This document shows positions 57,812 to 64,000 of a DNA stretch of 64,000 nucleotides, in pieces; position 1 is the first letter of the stretch; each line of letters starts with the position of its first letter. The translations under genes and the position numbers were made by a program. The notes beneath the pieces were generated by a model that had not been told where the DNA came from, made no database searches, and saw nothing but the letters and a program-made list of their open reading frames with translations. Source of the DNA: Frigidibacter mobilis (GTDB taxonomy: Bacteria > Pseudomonadota > Alphaproteobacteria > Rhodobacterales > Rhodobacteraceae); NCBI RefSeq assembly GCF_001620265.1, contig NZ_CP012661.1:2604001-2668000 (forward strand). The letters run 5' to 3'.

Positions 57812-58384
57812 ATGCCGCATGAATGGGTCATCCGCCCCGCAAAGGCCCCGGAGCAATCCGGGGCCTTTCCCGTGATGCAATCCGCCGAGGCCATCGCTGC
57901 CGGCCTGATCGGCGCGGCCGAGGGCCCGCCGCTGGCCGAATTGCACCTCTGGCCTTACCGCTCGCTGCCCCGCCGCGGCTTCGTCCTCTTCATCGCCGTC
58001 ACCGCCGGGCTGCTGCTGCTGCCGCTGCTGGCCGTGCTCGGCTCCCCGGTGCTCTGGGGCCTGCTGCCGTTCCTGATGATCGCTGTCGGCGGCGTCTGGT
58101 TTGCCCTGCAGCGCAGCTACCGCGACGGCGAGCTGCTGGAGGTGCTGCGCCTGTTCCCCGCCCGGATCGAGCTCAGCCGCCAGGACCGCCGCGGCACAAG
58201 GCGGGACTGGCAGGCCAACCCCTACTGGGTCAGCCTGCACCTGCACCCCAGGGGCGGCCCGGTCCCCGACTACCTGACGTTGAAGGGCAATGGCCGCGAG
58301 GTGGAGCTTGGCGCCTTCCTTGCCCAGGACGAGCGCGTGGCCCTGCATGGCGAGCTGCGCGAGATGCTGGCGGGCCTGCGCTAG
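57812..58384 (+). CDS. DUF2244 membrane protein
   Basis: The 190-residue protein has two adjacent helices (GFVLFIAVTAGLLLLPLLAV and LWGLLPFLMIAVGGVWFAL) after LAELHLWPYRSLPR, a DUF2244 hallmark, and a C-terminal soluble part with NPYWVSLHLHPRGGPVPDYL. Family genes are commonly next to ctaD and may help oxidase assembly; this is not proven. ATG 57812 gives the typical MPxEW start, but the frame then crosses a strong terminator. ATG 57875 is the alternative. Confidence 0.78.
   Translation: MPHEWVIRPAKAPEQSGAFPVMQSAEAIAAGLIGAAEGPPLAELHLWPYRSLPRRGFVLFIAVTAGLLLLPLLAVLGSPVLWGLLPFLMIAVGGVWFALQRSYRDGELLEVLRLFPARIELSRQDRRGTRRDWQANPYWVSLHLHPRGGPVPDYLTLKGNGREVELGAFLAQDERVALHGELREMLAGLR
57841..57870 (+). 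terminator. Terminator of ctaD
   Basis: A perfect 12-bp stem AAAGGCCCCGGA with TCCGGGGCCTTT around GCAA lies 31 bases after the ctaD stop. It is inside the longer version of the DUF2244 frame. Confidence 0.85.
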
Positions 58385-58390
58385 GCGCGG

Positions 58391-58447
58391 GGCGCCGGGG
58401 GTTTCACACCCCCGGACCCCCCGTGGGATATTTGCGCCAGCAAGAAG
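58391..58447 (+). repeat. Dispersed hairpin repeat, copy 3
   Basis: The CCGGGGG..CCCCCGG hairpin is followed by GGGATATTTGCGCCAGCAAG-AAG, between the convergent DUF2244 and GFA genes. Same core as 15017 and 27168. Confidence 0.75.
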
Positions 58448-58476
58448 CCTGAAAGGGGCCGGGGGAGGGCCGGCCG

Positions 58477-58863
58477 CTATTGCGCGTTCTGCGGCAGCCC
58501 GTCGGCGATGTCGTAATAGTCGCCCTTGTCGGCCACGAAGATATGGATGTGCAGCCGCGTGCCGGTCCCGCCCTCGAAGGCCCCCATCGCCACGGCGATG
58601 GAGTCCCGGTGCGGCGGATCGAAGAACAGCTGCGCGCCGCAGGTTCCGCAGAACCCGCGCCGCACCTTTTCCGACGACGGATACCAGCGAACCGCCTCTG
58701 CCCCGTGAACGGTCAGCCGGTCCCGCGGCACGTCGGTCGAGGCGAAGTAATGCCCCGACAGCTTGCGGCAGATCGTGCAATGGCACGCATCGGGCGGGGC
58801 CAGATCGCCCGCCACCTCGAAGCGGACGGCGCCGCAGAGGCAAGATCCCCTGTGCACCGTCAT
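58477..58863 (-). CDS. GFA (glutathione-dependent formaldehyde-activating) family protein
   Basis: The 128-residue CENP-V/GFA fold protein has zinc-binding cysteines in GSCLCGAVRFEV, CHCTICRKLSGHYFA and FCGTCGAQLFF. Family members bind zinc and some speed up glutathione-formaldehyde adduct formation; for most the substrate is unknown. GGAGAG sits close to the ATG. The ATG overlaps the restored stop of the DUF2087 gene upstream (ATGA), so the two are coupled. Confidence 0.9.
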   Translation of the reverse strand: MTVHRGSCLCGAVRFEVAGDLAPPDACHCTICRKLSGHYFASTDVPRDRLTVHGAEAVRWYPSSEKVRRGFCGTCGAQLFFDPPHRDSIAVAMGAFEGGTGTRLHIHIFVADKGDYYDIADGLPQNAQ

Positions 58864-59413
58864 CTCTCCGCCCTCCGCCGCGCCGCAACCCGGCGGATCA
58901 GCTCGCGCGCCTCGGCCGGGGCGCGAGTTCCTGGCGCCGGTAATCGAGCCCGCCCGGGCTGCGCGTGAGCAGCCCCAGCCCGCACATGTCGCGGCGCAGC
59001 AGGGCGGCATCCCCAAAGCCGTGCAACCCGTTCAGGCGCAGGCTCACCTGCCGCTCCCCCAGCGACTCGCCGGCTGGCAGGCCTGCCCACAGCGCCCAGA
59101 GGCACAGCACCTGCACCTGCCGGCGCGCGGGCCAGTGCACCAGCCTGCCGCCGGCATCGAAGCATCGCAGCGCGCGTTCCACCAGCGCATGGTCGGCCTG
59201 TGCCGGGGGGCCAGCCTCCATCCGCGCCTCCATCCGCGCCTGCGCCGCGCCGATCGCGCGCAGGTGCTGGTAATTGCGCAGCCCGGCGGCGCGGGCCAGA
59301 AGGTTGAGCAGTTCCAGATGCGAGGGCGCGCCCCGCTCCTTGATCCCGGCCCCCAGATGCCGGGCAAAGCTGGACAGGTCGGGAACGGTCAGCGGTATCG
59401 GTGTGCGGGTCAT
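58860..59413 (-). pseudogene. DUF2087-domain protein, frameshifted near the C-terminus
   Basis: The main frame (from 59413) encodes LVHWPARRQVQVLCLWALWA, SLGERQVSLRLNGLHGFGDA and LLRRDMCGLGLLTRSPGGLD-YRR, the DUF2087 domain of many small regulators and stand-alone proteins, but stops early at 58898. The neighbouring frame gives the expected ending AEARELIRRVAARRRAER and a stop overlapping the GFA ATG. One missing C in the run at 58918-58921 explains this. Full length is about 185 residues. The N-terminal part (LTVPDLSSFARHLGAGIKE) precedes the domain. Function unknown. Confidence 0.78.
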
Positions 59414-59640
59414 GACAAGATCCTGTTGGCGCCGTCGAAGCCGGGGTCGCTGACTTGCGGGCGCGGCGCGGGACAGGTCTGTCTGCGGCTGCGGAGCCTA
59501 TGGCAGGTTTAGCTTTCCATGCGGGACAGCGACGCCTCGGGAACTGCCGACCAAGGCCAGGATAGCAAGGGCGGCGCCGGCGGGGCAAGGGGGTTTCGCC
59601 TCCCTGCCATCTTGCTGTTCCCCGCACCCGGCGATGTCGG

Positions 59641-59829
59641 TCACTTGTCCTTCTTCTTCTCCGGCAGCCCCTTGCGCCTGGTCTCTGCCAGATCTTCCAG
59701 CTGGCGCTCGGTCATCGACCTGGCCATGCCCTTCGACGCGCCCTTCAGCTTCGACTTCGGCGTCTCGCCGCGCCTGGCCGACAGCGCCGCGCCCGCCGCC
59801 TTCTGCTGTGCCTTGGATTTCGCCGGCAT
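59641..59829 (-). CDS. DUF3008 small basic protein
   Basis: The 62-residue Lys/Ala-rich protein MPAKSKAQQKAAGAALSARR with MARSMTERQLEDLAETRRKG matches DUF3008, a widespread family of tiny basic proteins of unknown role. AAGGGAGGC precedes the ATG. Likely cytoplasmic and possibly nucleic-acid binding by charge only. Confidence 0.86.
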   Translation of the reverse strand: MPAKSKAQQKAAGAALSARRGETPKSKLKGASKGMARSMTERQLEDLAETRRKGLPEKKKDK

Positions 59830-59997
59830 CACAGCCTCCCTTGCTCTGGTGACGGTTGGGCAACGAAAAAGGGCCGCCGATGTTCCCGGCGACCCCTTGG
59901 TTCTGTCAGACCCGCCCGCAACCCGGGCCGCAAAATCATATGTATAACGTCTGTATGGGTTCCATACACTTTCCATACGCCGCCAGCGGCGCAGGGG

Positions 59998-60459
59998 TCA
60001 GCCTAGGCGGTCCTTCACTGCGGCACCGGCGGCGGCGAAATCCATCTGCCCGGTATAGCGCGCCTTCAGCGCCGCCATCACCTTGCCCATGTCGCGGATG
60101 CTGGCAGCCCCGGTCTCGGCCACCGCGGCGTCGATGGCGGCGGCCACCTCCTCGGCGGTCAGCTGGCGCGGCAGGAACTCTTCTATCACCTTGATCTCGT
60201 TCAGTTCCTTCTCGGCCAGCTCCAGCCGCCCGCCCTCTTCATAGGCGCGCGCGCTTTCCTGGCGCTGCTTCACCATCCGGCCCAGGATCGCCAGGATGTC
60301 GCTGTCCGCCACCCCCTGCTCGCCGCCACCCTCGCCGCGCAGCGCGATATCCTTGTCCTTGATGGCGGCATTGATAAGCCGCAGCGTCGAAAGCCGGTCC
60401 GCCTCCTTCGCCCGCATCGCATCCTTGAGTGCCGAACCGATCCGGTCGCGCATGTTCAT
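59998..60459 (-). CDS. yqeY: GatB/YqeY domain protein
   Basis: The 153-residue all-helical protein (MRDRIGSALKDAMRAKEADR, STLRLINAAIKDKDIALR, EELIxFLPRQLT-type segment VIEEFLPRQLTAEEV, MGKVMAALKARYTGQMDF) is homologous to the C-terminal tRNA-binding domain of GatB. The role of stand-alone YqeY is unclear. GGGATGGGA precedes ATG 60459; ATG 60453 is also possible. It is divergent from carA, a conserved neighbour pair in alphaproteobacteria. Confidence 0.93.
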   Translation of the reverse strand: MNMRDRIGSALKDAMRAKEADRLSTLRLINAAIKDKDIALRGEGGGEQGVADSDILAILGRMVKQRQESARAYEEGGRLELAEKELNEIKVIEEFLPRQLTAEEVAAAIDAAVAETGAASIRDMGKVMAALKARYTGQMDFAAAGAAVKDRLG

Positions 60460-60653
60460 CCGATTTCCCATCCCCATGAGGTTGTATCGCGCATTCTATC
60501 TTGTTCGCCCACGCGGCACAACCAAGCCGCAATGCAGCAAGTCATTGATTATCCTTGCGTTTGCGAATCCCCTCCCGGTCGCCGCAGCGGGCCTTGACCC
60601 TGCCCGCCCGCCCCCGTAGGTTCCGCGGGATTTACGACCCGGGGAGTCGCGCC

Positions 60654-61820
60654 ATGTCCGCCAGCCATCAGCCCACACCAAGACCGACGGCCTGCCTCGC
60701 ACTCGCGGATGGCACCGTGTTCTACGGAACCGGCTTCGGCGCCACCGGCGAGACGGTGGCGGAGCTCGTCTTCAACACCGCCATGACCGGCTATCAGGAG
60801 ATCATGACCGACCCCTCCTATGCGGGCCAGATCGTGACCTTCACCTTCCCCCACATCGGCAATACCGGCGTGACGGACGAGGATGACGAGACCGCAGACC
60901 CCGTCGCCGCCGGCATGGTGGTGAAATGGGACCCGACCGAGCCGTCGAACTGGCGCGCCACCGGCGATCTGGTCGCCTGGCTGGAAAAGCGCGGCCGGAT
61001 CTGCATCGGCGGGCTCGACACCCGCCGCCTGACCCGCGCGATCCGCCAGCAAGGCGCGCCGCATGTGGCGCTTGCCCATGATCCCGAAGGGAATTTCGAC
61101 CTCGCCGCCCTCGTCGCCAAGGCCCGTGCCTGGCAGGGGCTGGTCGGGCTCGACCTGGCGAAAGACGTGACCTGCGCGCAATCCTATCGCTGGAACGAGA
61201 TGCGGTGGGCCTGGCCGCAGGGCTATCAGCCGCGCACCGAACCGGGGATGCGGGTCGTCGCCATCGACTATGGCGCGAAACGCAACATCCTGCGCTGCCT
61301 CGCCTCGGCGGGCTGCGACGTGACCGTGCTGCCCGCCACCGCCACCGCCGAAGAGGTGATGGCGCTGAACCCCGAAGGCGTATTCCTCTCGAACGGCCCC
61401 GGCGATCCGGCGGCGACCGGCGCCTATGCGGTGCCGACCATCCAGGGCCTGCTGGAACGGGATATCCCGGTCTTCGGGATCTGTCTTGGGCATCAGATGC
61501 TTGCGCTGGCGCTTGGCGCCAAGACCATCAAGATGAACCACGGCCATCACGGCGCCAACCATCCCGTGAAGGACATGGAAACCGGCAAGGTCGAGATCAC
61601 CAGCATGAACCACGGCTTCACCGTGGACAGCCAGACCCTGCCGGCGGGTGTGGTGGAAACCCATGTCAGCCTGTTCGACGGGTCGAACTGCGGGATCCGC
61701 ATCGCGGACCGGCCGGTCTTCTCGGTGCAATATCACCCCGAGGCCAGCCCCGGCCCGCAGGACAGCTACTACCTGTTCGAGCGCTTCGCCGAGGCGATGC
61801 GCAAGAACCGCGCCGCCTGA
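60654..61820 (+). CDS. carA: Carbamoyl-phosphate synthase small subunit
   Basis: The 388-residue glutaminase subunit has the N-terminal CPSase domain (NTAMTGYQEIMTDPSYAGQI) and class I amidotransferase domain with nucleophile Cys in PVFGICLGHQML, and His/Glu in SVQYHPEASPGPQDS. It delivers ammonia to CarB for arginine and pyrimidine synthesis. GGGGAGTCG precedes ATG 60654. carB is not adjacent. Confidence 0.97.
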   Translation: MSASHQPTPRPTACLALADGTVFYGTGFGATGETVAELVFNTAMTGYQEIMTDPSYAGQIVTFTFPHIGNTGVTDEDDETADPVAAGMVVKWDPTEPSNWRATGDLVAWLEKRGRICIGGLDTRRLTRAIRQQGAPHVALAHDPEGNFDLAALVAKARAWQGLVGLDLAKDVTCAQSYRWNEMRWAWPQGYQPRTEPGMRVVAIDYGAKRNILRCLASAGCDVTVLPATATAEEVMALNPEGVFLSNGPGDPAATGAYAVPTIQGLLERDIPVFGICLGHQMLALALGAKTIKMNHGHHGANHPVKDMETGKVEITSMNHGFTVDSQTLPAGVVETHVSLFDGSNCGIRIADRPVFSVQYHPEASPGPQDSYYLFERFAEAMRKNRAA

Positions 61821-61837
61821 GCGGCGGCGCGGGGTTC
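61805..61837. terminator. Hairpin at the end of carA
   Basis: GAACCGCGCCGCC pairs with GGCGGCGCGGGGTTC (one bulge region) around TGAGC, overlapping the carA stop. No T run; it may serve both carA and the convergent DUF4405 gene. Confidence 0.55.
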
Positions 61838-61843
61838 GCACCC

Positions 61844-62350
61844 TCAGGTGCCCGGCGCCAGCATCGCCGCCAGGACCGCCATCTCGGCCTTGCCGCTGGC
61901 GCGGATCGCCTCGGCCACTGGCTGGTCGGGGCTTGCCAGCGCCACCCCCGCGGCCTGCAGCCGCGCGGTCAGCGCCTCGGCGGTCATGTCCAGAACCGGG
62001 GCGATCTCGGCCACCCCATGCGTCAGCACCTGGCGGGACAAGGCAAAGGGCGGCGGCCCGCCGGCGCCGGCCGTGTCGCCAGCCGCCGGCCACAGGAACA
62101 GCGCCGCCATCCCCAGCGACACCACCGCCGCAACCGCCATCGGCGCGCGCGTCAGATAGAGCTTCATCGGCCGCCAGTTCTTCCAGACATGCAGCCCGAA
62201 GGGCAGAATCAGCAGCAGGCTCAGCCATTCGTGCATCCCGTGAAATCCGGTCGGCCCGATGTGGAAGAACAGGGCAAGACCCGAGATCAGCGAGACCACG
62301 AACAGGCCGGTGATGAAGGGGGTGGCATATCGGTTCAGCACGGATGGCAT
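61844..62350 (-). CDS. DUF4405 cytochrome b-like membrane protein
   Basis: The 168-residue protein has helices RYATPFITGLFVVSLISGLA, HEWLSLLLILPFGLHVWKNW and one near 75-92, matching DUF4405. Histidines in these helices (HIGPTGFHGMHEW, LHVWKNW) are placed like heme b ligands. The C-terminal 60 residues form a soluble part similar to repeats of small heme-binding proteins. TAGGAGATTGCC precedes the ATG. Redox partner unknown. Confidence 0.8.
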   Translation of the reverse strand: MPSVLNRYATPFITGLFVVSLISGLALFFHIGPTGFHGMHEWLSLLLILPFGLHVWKNWRPMKLYLTRAPMAVAAVVSLGMAALFLWPAAGDTAGAGGPPPFALSRQVLTHGVAEIAPVLDMTAEALTARLQAAGVALASPDQPVAEAIRASGKAEMAVLAAMLAPGT

Positions 62351-62555
62351 GGCAATCTCCTATGGCTGCCAAATGGGGTGGCTGCCTGTGTTACGCGTCG
62401 GGACACAGTCTCCGCCGCCGGGACGCGGGGATAAGGTGTCGCAGGGCAGCGCGTCGCCCCAGGGCTGGTTAACCCCGCATTAACCGTGCCTGCGCAAGGG
62501 TGCACAGACGCGCCTCCCGCAAACCTAAATCCGCAAACGGCAAGCCCTATCCGCC

Positions 62556-64000
62556 ATGCCCCAGCATCAGCCCTCCCAGCTGCCCGGTGCGGCGCCCGCG
62601 CGGCTCGTTCGCGCGCGGCGCGGGCGCAAACCACTGGGGCAGATCCTGCTGGAGATGGGAGCGGTCGATCCCGGCGACCTGCTGCGCGCCGTGGCCATGC
62701 GCGACCGGCAAGACCTGCCGCTTGGCGACATCCTGCTGGCGCATGGCTGGGTGGCCGAGGGCGATCTGACCGCAGCGCTGGCCACGCAATGGGGGGCCGA
62801 GGCGCTGGACCTGATCGGCCAGCGCCCCGACCCCCGACTGATGGACCGGCTTGGCGCCGAGACCTGCCTGCGCGCGGCGGTGCTGCCCTGGCGGCAGGTG
62901 GGCGGCGCGACGGTGATCGCCACCGCCAGGCCCGATGCGTTCCAGGCGCTGCTGCCGCAGCTGACAGCCGAGTTCGGCCCCTGCGCAATGGCCCTGGCGC
63001 CCGAACGTGACATCCACGCGGCGCTGCTGGCGACCCGGCAAACCCGGCTGGTGCGCAGGGCAGAGACCCAGGTTCCGGCCAGGCTCAGCTGCCGGGGCGC
63101 AGATGCCAGGCGCAGCGCGCTGGCGGCACTGGCCTTGCTGGCGCTGCTGACGGCCGGGCTGCTGCTGGCCCCGGTGCTGGTGCTGGGGTTGCTGCTGGCC
63201 TGGACCGCCACGGCACTGGTGCTGGTCCAGGGGCTGAAACTCGCAGCGCTGCTGGCAATGCTGCGTCCTCGCGCGCCGGAACGCCAGCGGGGCGCGACGC
63301 TGCCCGAAGGCGTGCTGCCCCTGCCCACGCAACGCGGCAGGCCGGGCCGGCTGCCGATGGTGTCGATCATGGTGCCGATGTTCGACGAACATGACATCGC
63401 CCCGCGTCTGGTGGCGCGGCTTGGCCGGCTCGACTACCCCAAGGAGCTGCTCGACATCCTGCTGGTGGTCGAGGAGGAGGACACCGTCACCCGCACGGCG
63501 CTGGCCGGCGCCGATCTGCCGCACTGGATGCGTGTGGTGGTGGTGCCGAACGGCCCGATCAAGACCAAGCCCCGCGCGCTGAACTTTGCGCTGAACTTCT
63601 GCCGCGGCAGCATCATCGGGGTCTATGATGCCGAGGATGCGCCCGACGCGGACCAGATCCACAAGGTTGTGCGCCATTTCGCCGAGGCGCCCGAGGATGT
63701 GATCTGCCTACAGGGCATCCTCGATTTCTACAACCCGCGCACTAACTGGCTGTCGCGCTGCTTCACCGTGGAATACGCGGTCTGGTTCCGGGTGCTGCTG
63801 CCCGGCATCGCCCGGCTGGGTCTGGCGGTGCCGCTGGGGGGCACGACGCTGTTCTTTCGCCGCGGGCCGCTGCAAGAGATCGGCGGCTGGGACGCGCATA
63901 ACGTCACCGAGGATGCCGACCTGGGCATAAGGCTGGCACGGCACGGCTACCGGACCGAGTTGATCGACACCGTCACCGGCGAGGAGGCCAATTGCCGCGC
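62556..64000 (+). CDS. Glycosyltransferase family 2 with N-terminal MshEN-like domain, cut by the right edge
   Basis: 481 residues are visible. Residues about 25-155 (PLGQILLEMGAVDPGDLLRA, LGDILLAHGWVAEGDLTAAL) resemble the GspE/MshE N-terminal domain, which in other proteins can bind cyclic di-GMP. Two helices follow near 190-235. A GT2 domain starts at MVSIMVPMFDEHDIAPRLVA and has the catalytic acidic motif VYDAEDAPDADQ and TEDADLGIRLARHGY. The Q/RxxRW region lies beyond the edge. Probably a polysaccharide synthase under nucleotide control. Confidence 0.85.
   Translation, partial: MPQHQPSQLPGAAPARLVRARRGRKPLGQILLEMGAVDPGDLLRAVAMRDRQDLPLGDILLAHGWVAEGDLTAALATQWGAEALDLIGQRPDPRLMDRLGAETCLRAAVLPWRQVGGATVIATARPDAFQALLPQLTAEFGPCAMALAPERDIHAALLATRQTRLVRRAETQVPARLSCRGADARRSALAALALLALLTAGLLLAPVLVLGLLLAWTATALVLVQGLKLAALLAMLRPRAPERQRGATLPEGVLPLPTQRGRPGRLPMVSIMVPMFDEHDIAPRLVARLGRLDYPKELLDILLVVEEEDTVTRTALAGADLPHWMRVVVVPNGPIKTKPRALNFALNFCRGSIIGVYDAEDAPDADQIHKVVRHFAEAPEDVICLQGILDFYNPRTNWLSRCFTVEYAVWFRVLLPGIARLGLAVPLGGTTLFFRRGPLQEIGGWDAHNVTEDADLGIRLARHGYRTELIDTVTGEEANCR

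Overview
The window is GC-rich, gene-dense bacterial chromosome. Gene content and order point to an alphaproteobacterium of the order Rhodobacterales (Rhodobacter/Paracoccaceae-like). Indicators are a type I glnB-glnA pair, pyruvate dehydrogenase E1-beta with its own lipoyl domain, a hemB-linked 'SufBCD component' family gene, a stand-alone ctaD for aa3 oxidase followed by a DUF2244 gene, a cytochrome c2-like protein and a C-terminally extended S6. Most of the window is core chromosome. There is no phage, plasmid, CRISPR array or complete insertion sequence.

Layout. 1-3 kb: tRNA-Ser(GGA), then an OmpR-type regulator and its histidine kinase. 3-8.6 kb: L,D-transpeptidase lipoprotein, DsbA-like protein, XRE-cupin regulator, acyl-CoA ligase, FrnE-like oxidoreductase and Bcr/CflA exporter. 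8.8-14.8 kb: mfd, a small membrane protein, hemB and a SYLF lipoprotein. 15.1-17.4 kb: a one-carbon cluster (PF13769 protein, MetF-like reductase, methyltetrahydrofolate methyltransferase). 17.4-21 kb: rpsF-rpsR-rplI, a cysteine-rich small protein, tig and tRNA-Leu(TAG). 21-25 kb: Hint protein, nnrE/nnrD, glnB-glnA. 25-31 kb: hypothetical protein, heme-dependent N-demethylase, purB, orphan fliG, class I aldolase. 31-35.5 kb: ftsB-like gene and pdhA-pdhB-pdhC. 35.5-41 kb: glycosyltransferase, cysE, single-domain response regulator, DUF1328, nitroreductase-like protein, an IS3 relic and tRNA-Ser(TGA). 41.4-48 kb: SPOR lipoprotein, dacC, tmk, holB, tatD, metallo-beta-lactamase, AEC transporter. 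48-52.8 kb: a polyamine-type ABC transporter (potADBC order). 53-64 kb: tRNA-Leu(GAG), lipB, cytochrome c, alpha/beta hydrolase, ctaD, DUF2244, GFA and DUF2087 genes, DUF3008, yqeY, carA, DUF4405 and a glycosyltransferase cut by the right edge.

Three things stand out. First, two promoters, one ahead of the two-component system and one ahead of the L,D-transpeptidase/DsbA pair, carry the same direct repeat (TTAAGC, 11-bp period) at the same distance from the same downstream block. This is a probable regulon of the local OmpR-type regulator. Second, at least seven genes, including likely essential ones (pdhC, mfd), are interrupted by single missing G or C bases. All are the same sign and lie in short G/C runs, so this looks more like systematic consensus error than gene decay. 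It also explains why the methyltransferase runs open into rpsF. Third, an intergenic hairpin repeat with a GGATATTTnCGCCAGCAAGAAG core recurs at four sites.
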